A stretch of DNA of 7,599 bases from Hyphomonas sp. (GTDB lineage Bacteria; Pseudomonadota; Alphaproteobacteria; Caulobacterales; Hyphomonadaceae), in assembly GCA_003486945.1 (NCBI GenBank), contig DNFL01000161.1, positions 1-7,599 on the forward strand, written 5' to 3'. Under the pieces are notes generated by a model. That model did not search any database and had not been told where the DNA came from. It worked only from the letters and a program-made list of their open reading frames with translations. This document shows positions 1-5,867 of the stretch, in pieces (the first letter of the stretch is position 1; each line of letters opens with the position of its first letter). Position numbers and translations under genes: made by a program.

Positions 1-15
1 GAAGGAATACTCGAC

Positions 16-252
16 GTGATCGCGACGCTTGGCGAGTTGCTCGAGACCGGATTCCGGACCGCGCAGGCGGTGTGCCGCTGCGGCCATATCGAGACGATCG
101 ATCTCGCACCACTGGCGGCGGCGAACGGGGCAGGGGCGTTCTGGGTCGATTGCCGGGCCAACCTGATCTGCCGCGGCTGCGGGGCGCGCGGCCAGATCGC
201 CGCCACGCTCGATGTACCCGTCGCCGCGGCCGGCATCGGGAGCAGGTCATGA
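16..252 (+). CDS. Small zinc-ribbon-like protein (78 aa), function unknown
   Basis: A short protein that I do not recognise as a named family. It has a CxC pair at residues 20 and 22, a further Cys46, and a CxxC pair at 52 and 55, followed by a Gly/Arg-rich turn. This looks like a zinc ribbon that could bind nucleic acid or a protein partner, but that role is inferred. The GTG start is favoured because GAAGGA lies at 1-6, nine bases upstream. The stop overlaps the ATG of the next gene in an ATGA arrangement (249-252), so the two genes are very probably translationally coupled. Base composition and codon use match the two genes that follow. Confidence in the gene is good; confidence in function is low. 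Confidence 0.72.
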   Translation: MIATLGELLETGFRTAQAVCRCGHIETIDLAPLAAANGAGAFWVDCRANLICRGCGARGQIAATLDVPVAAAGIGSRS

Positions 253-500
253 TCCGGCTCGAAGCGCACGATCCCGACCGGAATATCCATCGGCGCTATG
301 AGATCGCGCGGTCGCCGGATTTGTTTGGGTGGACCCTGATCGAGCTCCGATGGGGCCGGGTCGGGTCCGAGCTGCGTGCAAAGGTGCTGGCGGCCCCGAG
401 CGTCGAAGAGGCCGATCGGATCGTCCAGGCGACTTTGCGCAAGCGGGCAGGGGCCAAGCGCCGCATCGGCGTGGCATACAAAGAATGCGCTGTTCGCTGA
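249..500 (+). CDS. Stand-alone WGR-domain protein (83 aa)
   Basis: Almost the whole protein is one WGR domain: an N-terminal strand region ending in RRYEIARS, then Leu-Phe-Gly-Trp, and the signature W35-G36-R37 followed by VG, then a helix beginning SVEEADRI and a basic tail (residues 64-73). WGR domains are known from eukaryotic PARPs, where they contact DNA ends, and from many short bacterial proteins of unknown role, often on mobile elements. The start is the ATG in the ATGA overlap with the upstream gene; a longer reading frame in the same phase, opening at 72, lies inside that gene and is unlikely to be used. The end overlaps the next gene by 16 bases. Possible DNA-end or nucleic-acid binding is inferred from the family. 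Confidence 0.85.
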   Translation: MIRLEAHDPDRNIHRRYEIARSPDLFGWTLIELRWGRVGSELRAKVLAAPSVEEADRIVQATLRKRAGAKRRIGVAYKECAVR

Positions 501-1123
501 CGGCCTGGCTCGACGTGACGGAAGCGGCCGTCCCGGCCGCGATCCGCGAGCTCGAGGTGTTCGCGGCAATGAACCGGGGCCCCGGAATCGTGGACTGGCC
601 GGACGTGGACCCGCGCGGCCGGGTCGAGATCACCGCGGCGTTGCTGCTCGGCCGCAATGGCGGCTGCGCGAGTTACGAGCGCGCGCGTAAAGAAGCCGCC
701 CGGTTCCACGACCGGTTGGCTGAAATGGTGGAAGAACGCCGGCGCGCCGCCGAACTCGGCGATCGGCGCGCGCTTGATCTTGCTGCACTGGTGCCGGTCC
801 CCCGCGCGGTGCTGCTGCTCGGCTATGGCGGCGGCGGGAGGGAATGGCTGCTCGCGAACTGGGGCGTGGAGGTGCCGGTGTCGTTTGCGCAGGGTATGGA
901 GGTGAAGTGCAGCCCCGCACCGCGCAAGGGCGGGCGGCCGCGCAAGGGATCGCTGCCGTTGGTTCGGGTCGCGAAGGAATGGACGTTCAGTGTCGAGCCG
1001 GGATTCCCCGAGGCATGGCTGATGCAGGTGCGGCGGCTTTATCCACGGCTCGGGTTTACGGCTGAGGCCGACGGGGAGGCGGTCGTCCATGTACCGGAGG
1101 CGGCGGGGCGGGTGGCAGCGTGA
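485..1123 (+). CDS. Hypothetical protein with Api92-like (DUF1281-type) C-terminal half
   Basis: A protein of 212 residues. The N-terminal half is helical and charged (ERARKEAARFHDRL, then VEERRRAAELGDRRALDL) and has no family I can name. The C-terminal half has an NWG motif, a long insertion rich in Pro, Gly, Lys and Arg (about residues 143-157), and then a W-x-F-S-V-E-P segment with PEAWL and YPRLGF. That order resembles the ferredoxin-like domain of Api92-like proteins carried by phages and conjugative plasmids; the match is by eye only. The ATG at 485 is chosen because it follows AAAGA closely and overlaps the WGR gene by 16 bases, fitting the coupled operon. The frame is open back to 329, but that part is antisense to nothing useful and lies within the WGR gene. 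Confidence 0.72.
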   Translation: MRCSLTAWLDVTEAAVPAAIRELEVFAAMNRGPGIVDWPDVDPRGRVEITAALLLGRNGGCASYERARKEAARFHDRLAEMVEERRRAAELGDRRALDLAALVPVPRAVLLLGYGGGGREWLLANWGVEVPVSFAQGMEVKCSPAPRKGGRPRKGSLPLVRVAKEWTFSVEPGFPEAWLMQVRRLYPRLGFTAEADGEAVVHVPEAAGRVAA

Positions 1124-1159
1124 ACGAGATAGGTGGCACGGGCTGTTCAGGTTCTACCG

Positions 1160-2533
1160 TCACTGGGCGTCGATGATCTCTGTTGGGGCACCTGAAATTC
1201 GGGCCAGAGCGCTCTTCGGGAAGAGAATGTCCAGCATGGCGGCGTATCGTCGGTCGAGAGCCGGATGGCCCTCGGAAAGGTTGCGAGCGATCTTCTTTCG
1301 GGTGCTGGAAGGACTAAGAAGTTGCTCGTTCTGGTGTGCCGCGGCGACGTGTTGAAGCGCTGTCGTCCAGCCGCGGCATGATTTCGCTTCCAAGAGGTCA
1401 TTGAAGACGGCGGTCATCGCGTCTGGCGGAAAATGGGAGGCATCCATTTTCCTGCCGGCGGCCGAGGTTGCCAGAACGCCGATCGCCTTGAAGGCCCTGT
1501 CGTCTTGCGCCTGATGCCAACGGGGCGCGCCAACCGCCACGGCAATCTCGTCCCAAGCGCGTCCGGCTTCGGACTGCTGCTGTTCATCGCGCACCATTGT
1601 GAGAAGGCGCTTGCGCGCGTCGGCGAACTTGGTTTCGATCAAGTCGCGGACGGAGGCCTCGAACTTCGATCCGGTGAATGCAGGCCGTCCCGTTGGCGTC
1701 ATCCACTCGATTTTTGAGCGCGGCACCAACCGCCGTTCCCAAACGGTGCGGAGCCCCGACTCGTCAAATCGGGGTGCGACGCTCAAAACCCAAATATGAA
1801 GCTCGCCTGCGGCGCGCGTCGCGGCTTCGGCGCGACCATCAATCCCGAAAATCTGGGCGTTGTTGTTCCAATAGATGTCTTGGAACGCCTGTTTGGCGAG
1901 GTTGACCGCATCGTTGGTACTGGTTACCCAGACGTAGCGGATGCCATGCTGTGCATAGAACTCTTCTCGCGCGACGATCACAGGCAACTGGGTTGTGGCA
2001 AGCTGAAGGTCGAAAGCAATCACCCCGCCGAGGAATTTCGCCGAGACGTCCGGCTTGCGCCACTTGGGCGGTCTGCTGATGACGTGTTCGACACAAATGC
2101 TGCTAAAGGCGGGATCGGCCTCCAACATTGCGGCGAGCAGCGCCTTGAGTTGTTGGTGCTGGAGGCCTTCGCCTGCGCCGCCGAATTTCTGACGGTCGAT
2201 GTCGCGCGGGCTCTGGCTGGCCGTGCTCCACTCGCACGCTTTTGCCGTTCCGGCGTGATGGGCGAAGAACGCATCTCGCCCGTCGCGATGTTCGCCGATC
2301 CCGGCACCGGACAAAGAGACATAAACCGGCTTGCCGCATCTGGCGCAGAGCAGGCGGGAGTTTCCGGCCTGAAACCGGCCACGCACCATGCGCCTGAGAT
2401 GCGCCAGCATCGGAGCGGAAAGCGGATCGAGGAAAGAGGCGGTTGATCGGAATCGATCGTCGGGCTCGATGGCATCGAGGTCTTCGATGACCTCGATGCT
2501 CCTCGCCATCTGCCGCGTCAACCCTGGCTCCAT
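1160..2533 (-). CDS. CoiA/DUF6035-like protein, putative zinc finger plus PD-(D/E)xK-type nuclease
   Basis: A 457-residue protein. Residues 60-101 hold a zinc-finger-like unit: C63-x2-C66, then an FFAHH segment (H92 or H93), then C100-E-W. Next comes what reads as a nuclease core of the CoiA type: E122-x3-H126-x3-K130 in a helix, the R-K-P-D162-V strand, and the strand IAFDLQ with D175 and Q177. It continues with REEFY and YVWVTS. CoiA is a competence protein with a restriction-endonuclease-like fold; related DUF6035 proteins are uncharacterised. The remaining 250 residues are mixed helix and strand with no motif I know. The ATG at 2533 is chosen over a TTG at 2539 because AGGA lies nine bases upstream of it. 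It follows the GIY-YIG gene by 40 bases, so the two are probably one transcript. Catalytic activity is inferred. Confidence 0.85.
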   Translation of the reverse strand: MEPGLTRQMARSIEVIEDLDAIEPDDRFRSTASFLDPLSAPMLAHLRRMVRGRFQAGNSRLLCARCGKPVYVSLSGAGIGEHRDGRDAFFAHHAGTAKACEWSTASQSPRDIDRQKFGGAGEGLQHQQLKALLAAMLEADPAFSSICVEHVISRPPKWRKPDVSAKFLGGVIAFDLQLATTQLPVIVAREEFYAQHGIRYVWVTSTNDAVNLAKQAFQDIYWNNNAQIFGIDGRAEAATRAAGELHIWVLSVAPRFDESGLRTVWERRLVPRSKIEWMTPTGRPAFTGSKFEASVRDLIETKFADARKRLLTMVRDEQQQSEAGRAWDEIAVAVGAPRWHQAQDDRAFKAIGVLATSAAGRKMDASHFPPDAMTAVFNDLLEAKSCRGWTTALQHVAAAHQNEQLLSPSSTRKKIARNLSEGHPALDRRYAAMLDILFPKSALARISGAPTEIIDAQ

Positions 2534-2572
2534 TCGCAAATATCCTCGCCTTTCGGATCGTCACGAATGCCA

Positions 2573-3040
2573 TCAGCGGCCGAGGAGCGTTGCCCCGGCC
2601 AGTCCACCGCGTGCCGCCGCCGCTCTGACGGTGAAGGAGGAACTCATCAATTCGTTGTTGCCGCTCGTGCTGACCGCCGTCGTATCGAAAGGGAAGCTAT
2701 GCGCGTACTCGACATTGCAGGGCGGCTTGTGGTGGAAAATCATCGCCGCTTCGGCTCGCTGGCGCGCACCCGCCGGGCTGATGGGCGCCGCATTGAAACA
2801 CAAAGTCTCCCCCACTTTCAGTTCTCGCGTCCAATCCGACCACCGCTCATGTCCCGCGATACGGGCCTTCACGTTCTCGGCCTCGCCAATGTACAGCAGG
2901 CGCCCGATCGCGACGGTGTTCGCGCGCGCGTCGTACCGGCACGCGTAAACGCTATAGATACCGGAGCCGGTCGGTACGCCGCCGACGTTCGGCTCCAACC
3001 AGTAACCGTTGAAATCGAGAACATAACTGTTCGCTGCCAT
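2573..3040 (-). CDS. GIY-YIG endonuclease-like protein (155 aa)
   Basis: The two signature strands are intact: G27-I28-Y29 and Y50-I51-G52. The expected downstream residues are also present: R60 with H64 in the following helix (NVKARIAGH), E97 (AEAAM), and N109 in the PPCNVE segment. All catalytic-type positions of the family are therefore conserved, which argues for an active metal-dependent nuclease cutting DNA. The last 45 residues are Ser/Thr/Ala/Gly-rich and look disordered. The ATG at 3040 is strongly preferred over an upstream ATG at 3079 because a full AAGGAG lies six bases before it. It is the first gene of the minus-strand pair and faces the XRE regulator across 124 bases. Homing, repair and restriction roles all exist in this family; here a defence or element-maintenance role is inferred from context. 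Confidence 0.88.
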   Translation of the reverse strand: MAANSYVLDFNGYWLEPNVGGVPTGSGIYSVYACRYDARANTVAIGRLLYIGEAENVKARIAGHERWSDWTRELKVGETLCFNAAPISPAGARQRAEAAMIFHHKPPCNVEYAHSFPFDTTAVSTSGNNELMSSSFTVRAAAARGGLAGATLLGR

Positions 3041-3046
3041 GGAAAT

Positions 3047-3052
3047 CTCCTT
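3047..3052 (-). promoter_or_regulatory. Ribosome binding site of the GIY-YIG gene
   Basis: The minus strand reads AAGGAG here, six bases before the ATG at 3040. It decides the start of the GIY-YIG gene against the longer alternative beginning at 3079, which would put the first helix inside an unrelated leader and inside operator 1. Confidence 0.85.
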
Positions 3053-3080
3053 GTGCCAGTCTGGGGTGTCACTTAACATG

Positions 3081-3094
3081 TGACGAAGTCGTCA
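3081..3094. promoter_or_regulatory. Putative XRE operator 1 (perfect inverted repeat)
   Basis: TGACGA-AG-TCGTCA is an inverted repeat with perfect 6-base arms and a 2-base centre. It is the best of three copies between the divergent GIY-YIG and XRE genes and lies 41 bases upstream of the GIY-YIG start. On the minus strand its edge contains TTGACG (3090-3095), which could be a -35 element for the nuclease genes, though I see no good -10 at the right distance. A role as binding site of the adjacent XRE repressor is inferred from the repeats and their position. Confidence 0.72.
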
Positions 3095-3112
3095 ACATTC
3101 GGTGCGAAGAAA

Positions 3113-3129
3113 AGGCCCTGCAAGGGCCT
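3113..3129 (-). terminator. Hairpin resembling an intrinsic terminator or attenuator on the minus strand
   Basis: Perfect 7-base arms AGGCCCT and AGGGCCT enclose a 3-base loop. On the minus strand the stem is followed by TTTCTTC, the layout of a rho-independent terminator. It lies upstream of the GIY-YIG gene, so it would stop minus-strand transcription entering from the XRE side, or attenuate the nuclease transcript if that promoter lies to its right. On the plus strand it is preceded by an A-rich run and would instead sit near the XRE promoter. It could alternatively be a plain palindromic protein site. Confidence 0.5.
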
Positions 3130-3142
3130 GCCGAAGTCGTCA
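3129..3142. promoter_or_regulatory. Putative XRE operator 2
   Basis: TGCCGAAGTCGTCA differs from operator 1 at a single base (A to C in the left arm) and has the same orientation and the same AG centre. Its centre is 48 bases from operator 1 and 23 bases from operator 3. It overlaps CATATT (3141-3146), the nearest thing to a plus-strand -10 element for the XRE gene, which would suit autorepression. The promoter itself is a weak call because no convincing -35 is visible. Confidence 0.65.
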
Positions 3143-3151
3143 TATTGGAGA

Positions 3152-3165
3152 TTACGAGTTCGTCA
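3152..3165. promoter_or_regulatory. Putative XRE operator 3, overlapping the XRE start codon
   Basis: TTACGA-GT-TCGTCA keeps the full right arm TCGTCA and five of six bases of the left arm, so it is a near-palindrome of the same type as operators 1 and 2. Its last base is the A of the XRE start codon. A repressor bound here would cover the presumed transcription start of its own gene, a common arrangement for autoregulated phage-type repressors. Confidence 0.6.
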
Positions 3166-3527
3166 TGTCAGAGTCAAGCAGGCCGTCTGAAGTATTTCCC
3201 GAACGCCTTCGTTTGGCTCGCGAGCACCGCGACTTGAGCCAGGGCAAGCTGGCGGAACGGGCAGGATTGCAGCCGTCTGCCGTCTCCCATTTTGAAACCG
3301 GAGGTCGCAAACCGTCGTTCGATAACCTCAAACGCCTTGCAGACGCGTTGAATGTAACCACTGACTTTCTTCTCGGCCGGACGGCAGACATGGGCGGTGT
3401 CGCCAAGACGGCGGATCGACTGCATCGACACTATGCCGGGCTCTCGAGCGAGTATCAGGACATGGCGGACACTTTCGTGAAGATGCTGGCGGACAAAGCC
3501 AAAGGTGGAAAACCAAAGGGTAATTGA
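3165..3527 (+). CDS. XRE/Cro-CI family helix-turn-helix repressor (120 aa)
   Basis: Residues 12-68 form a classic HTH_3 domain: RLRLAREHRDLSQGKLAE, then a recognition-helix region LQPSAVSHFETGGRKP, then LKRLADALNVTTDFLLG. A short helical tail (83-113) probably supports dimerisation. The ATG at 3165 is chosen because the HTH begins soon after; GGAG at 3147-3150 is about 14 bases upstream, longer than ideal, so a weak GAG nearer the start may be used or the leader may be very short. The gene is followed directly by an ImmA/IrrE peptidase gene, the usual partner that cleaves such repressors in ICEBs1-like elements. Three matching operators upstream suggest that it represses both itself and the divergent nuclease genes. 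Confidence 0.92.
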   Translation: MSESSRPSEVFPERLRLAREHRDLSQGKLAERAGLQPSAVSHFETGGRKPSFDNLKRLADALNVTTDFLLGRTADMGGVAKTADRLHRHYAGLSSEYQDMADTFVKMLADKAKGGKPKGN

Positions 3528-3529
3528 CG

Positions 3530-4405
3530 GTGCGATCCGACCCTTATCTCCAGGTCAGGTGGGACGCAGAACGCCTGCTGAAGGAACTCGGCATCGCGTG
3601 CCTGCCTATTGATCCAATGAATGTTGCCGAACGGCTCGGCATCAGCCTGATGCCCATGCCTGCCGGCGCCGGCGGCGCTTCAGGTATGCTGCTGCATGTC
3701 GGGGGCAATTTCGGCATTGGATATCCAACCCATGTTGCGAGCGAAGGCTTCAAGCGCTTCTCGATCGCGCATGAAATCGGACACTACCGGCTGCCCGGCC
3801 ATGTCGACGCGATCGTCGATCCCAGTGGACGGCACTTGTCCAAAGCAGGGTTCATTGCCGACGACAAATACGAACGTGAAGCCGATCATTTCGCCTCGGC
3901 ATTGCTCATGCCGACTGGGCCGTTCGGTAACGAGCTGAGAAAATCAGCGGACGGCCTCGCTGGAGTCGAGAGGCTCGCGACGCTTTGCGTTACCTCGCTT
4001 GAAGCGACGGCCATACGCTACGTGCAATGCACGCGTGATCCCGTTGCGGTGATTCGCAGCTCAGGGGCCGCGATCGACTATGCGTTCATGTCGTCGGCAC
4101 TCGCGGACATTCCCGATCTGGAATGGATACGGAGCGGGGCGCCATTGGCGGTCGATACCGTGACCTACCGGTTCAACTCTGATGCCGACGGAATCAGGCA
4201 CGGAAAACGAGGCGACGGTTCTTCTGAGCTGCAGGACTGGTTCGGCGGGCCGCATCGCCAGAAAGCTACGGAGGAAGTCATCGGTCTCGGGGGCTATGGC
4301 AAAACGCTCACGATCCTTACCGGCATTGAGCCGCCGGATGAAGTCGTCGATCAAGAGGATGAACGCGATATCGAGGAGGCGTGGACACCACGCTTCAGGA
4401 AATAG
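3530..4405 (+). CDS. ImmA/IrrE family metallo-endopeptidase
   Basis: The zinc-binding motif H81-E-I-G-H85 is intact and is followed by Y-x-L-P-G-H. The third ligand region YEREADHFASALLMP supplies E117. This matches the ImmA/IrrE family of cytosolic metallopeptidases that cut cognate XRE repressors or respond to DNA damage. At 291 residues it is longer than minimal ImmA. The C-terminal half carries a conserved-looking segment (DWFGGP, then GLGGYGKTLTIL) and a very acidic tail (DEVVDQEDERDIEEA) that could be a sensor or partner-binding region. The GTG at 3530 is preferred because AAAGGG lies nine bases before it. A TTG at 3524 would overlap the XRE stop by four bases but is only three bases from that ribosome site. 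Cleavage of the neighbouring repressor is inferred. Confidence 0.93.
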   Translation: MRSDPYLQVRWDAERLLKELGIACLPIDPMNVAERLGISLMPMPAGAGGASGMLLHVGGNFGIGYPTHVASEGFKRFSIAHEIGHYRLPGHVDAIVDPSGRHLSKAGFIADDKYEREADHFASALLMPTGPFGNELRKSADGLAGVERLATLCVTSLEATAIRYVQCTRDPVAVIRSSGAAIDYAFMSSALADIPDLEWIRSGAPLAVDTVTYRFNSDADGIRHGKRGDGSSELQDWFGGPHRQKATEEVIGLGGYGKTLTILTGIEPPDEVVDQEDERDIEEAWTPRFRK

Positions 4406-4872
4406 ATGCGGCACGTAGGACGGCTGACTATCTGGTCAAGAACGTGCAGATTTCCTTGGTCCATTTGGGCAATGCCGACATGATGGACGCAGGGTGGGGA
4501 GCACGGCTGCGCCAATGGGCACGTCTGATCAAGCGCGACGTAGCGACGCTGTGGATTGCTGCCCGCGACAGTCGAACGCCGCTGGCCGCAAAGCTTGTGG
4601 CCGCGGCAATAGCGGCCTATGCACTCTCTCCGATCGACTTGATTCCCGACTTCATTCCAGTGCTGGGCTACCTCGACGATCTCATTGTCGTGCCACTCGG
4701 CATCATGCTGGCGGTTCGAATCATTCCTTCAGACCTGCTCGCCGAGTTCCGGACTCGAGCCCTCGAAATGGCGAGCCGGCCCGCAAGCCGTATCGGTCTT
4801 GCTATTGTCTTCGCATTCTGGATCGCCGGTGCAGGCGTACTGTTCTGGTGGGCATGGCTTCGCGCAGCATAG
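4381..4872 (+). CDS. DUF1232 (YkvA-type) membrane protein
   Basis: The diagnostic DUF1232 block is present at residues 79-98: YALSPIDLIPDFIPVLGYLD. It is followed by the hydrophobic stretch LIVVPLGIMLAVRIIP. Hydrophobic segments at about 68-83 and 100-114, plus a C-terminal Trp-rich helix at about 139-159 (IGLAIVFAFWIAG), suggest an inner-membrane protein. No biochemical role of this family is established. The start is uncertain. The GTG at 4381 has GAGGAGG just before it and overlaps the ImmA gene by 25 bases. An ATG at 4480 or 4483 would give about 130 residues, closer to the usual family length, but lacks a clear ribosome site. Overlap with ImmA suggests co-transcription; whether it belongs to the XRE/ImmA function is unknown. 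Confidence 0.85.
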   Translation: MDTTLQEIDAARRTADYLVKNVQISLVHLGNADMMDAGWGARLRQWARLIKRDVATLWIAARDSRTPLAAKLVAAAIAAYALSPIDLIPDFIPVLGYLDDLIVVPLGIMLAVRIIPSDLLAEFRTRALEMASRPASRIGLAIVFAFWIAGAGVLFWWAWLRAA

Positions 4873-4946
4873 TAGGCCGAAGCCTTCGACCAGTGCGGGG
4901 AACAAAGTCAACGCATACCCTCAGTTTCGACCTGCGCAGTCATAGT
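4873..4946. other. Short convergent intergenic gap
   Basis: This is the gap between the ends of the DUF1232 gene and abiEii. It contains only a weak 5-base inverted repeat (CGAAG-C-CTTCG at about 4879-4889) with no T-run. No convincing terminator or gene is visible. Confidence 0.5.
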
Positions 4947-5867
4947 CTATCCACGAAGGACGGCGTCAAGAAGGACGCGCTGCTCGGCGTGCTTGGCGGG
5001 GTTCTCGCGCTTGAGCCTTTTCAGATTGAGAAGTTTCCAGCGCACGGCCGGCAGGTCGGCGGCCTGAGGCATGCCGATCAACCCGAATTCAGGAGTGGCA
5101 TCGTGAAGGCCGAGCAGGAAGCGGCCGATCGGATCGCCGAAGCGTGCGCCGATGTCGGCGATGAGCAGTTTCCGGGCCTCGACAAGATCCTCGATTGTCA
5201 CGCGCCGACGCGTCATTCCCTCGAACTCTTTGGCAAAGGACACGTCGAGCGGCTTCAGTGTCGGCCTCAGAAGCTCGTGAAGCGGACGCGGTGAGCTGGC
5301 GGCATAGATGAGGAAGGTGCGGAAGAGCGCCTCGGTCAGGCCCTCATTCTCGTAGAGAAGTTTGATGTCGTAGAGATCTCGGGGGTGCTGCCGGTCGAGC
5401 GCGGCATGGATTTTTCCGCCGAAGAGATCTTCGAAGGCGACGACCGTCGCTTCGGCGAAGCCGAAAGTGTTTTCGACTGCAGGCATGACGCGCCGCCGTG
5501 TCGGTTCGTTCACGACGCCGCGTGTGACGGGTGAGGTCTCGATCTTCACTTCGGCGCCGGGCTGACGTACGAGAATGCGGGTTTCGCCGTCGCCGCCGCC
5601 GGCTATGCGTAGCGCGCGCGTGTCCGGGAGTGCTTCTTCGATCCGGCCTGCCATGCGGCCGAGGGCTGCATCGATGTCGGCGAGGCTCTCGACGCGGTCT
5701 TTGACCGGCAGATAGGTCAGATCGATATCGACGGAGAGGCGCGGCAGGTCGCGGTAGAAGAGGTTGATGGCCGTGCCGCCCTTGAGCGCGAAACAGTCTT
5801 CCGCATCGACGAAGGGTAAGACTTGAACAAGCAGGCGTACCTGTCGGGAATACATCTCAGCCGCCAT
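4947..5867 (-). CDS. abiEii: AbiEii-type nucleotidyltransferase toxin (type IV TA)
   Basis: A 306-residue protein with the nucleotidyltransferase-fold motifs of AbiEii/MenT toxins. G30-G31-T32 leads into AINLFYRDLPRLS and then the catalytic pair D47-I-D49. A further acidic strand is E-V-K108-I-E110. The family block follows: G-K152-I-H-A-A-L, then R159-x3-R163-D164-x2-D167. Family members transfer nucleotides, in studied cases to tRNA, and stop growth, which can abort phage infection. The ATG at 5867 overlaps the end of the antitoxin gene by 11 bases, so translation is coupled. An ATG at 5855 is an alternative. The frame continues upstream to 5990 but only inside abiEi. Length and motifs are typical, so the toxin looks intact. 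Confidence 0.93.
   Translation of the reverse strand: MAAEMYSRQVRLLVQVLPFVDAEDCFALKGGTAINLFYRDLPRLSVDIDLTYLPVKDRVESLADIDAALGRMAGRIEEALPDTRALRIAGGGDGETRILVRQPGAEVKIETSPVTRGVVNEPTRRRVMPAVENTFGFAEATVVAFEDLFGGKIHAALDRQHPRDLYDIKLLYENEGLTEALFRTFLIYAASSPRPLHELLRPTLKPLDVSFAKEFEGMTRRRVTIEDLVEARKLLIADIGARFGDPIGRFLLGLHDATPEFGLIGMPQAADLPAVRWKLLNLKRLKRENPAKHAEQRVLLDAVLRG

Noticed and set aside
296..1090. A 264-codon minus-strand open frame
   Set aside because: It is antisense to the WGR and Api92-like genes, and its Arg/His/Pro-rich product looks like a codon shadow.
1796..2446. A 216-codon open frame on the plus strand
   Set aside because: It lies entirely antisense to the CoiA/DUF6035-like gene, whose motifs are clear. 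High GC content makes such shadows common.
2558..2563. A TCGTCA word between the two nuclease genes, resembling an operator arm
   Set aside because: Only a half-site; the facing arm does not match TGACGA, so chance is enough.
4879..4889. CGAAG-C-CTTCG inverted repeat in the convergent gap
   Set aside because: Five-base arms with a one-base centre and no T-run; too weak for a terminator.
4494..5294. A 266-codon plus-strand open frame crossing from the DUF1232 gene into abiEii
   Set aside because: It overlaps two well-supported genes, has low-complexity Arg/Ser/Pro-rich content, and shows no ribosome site or family motif.
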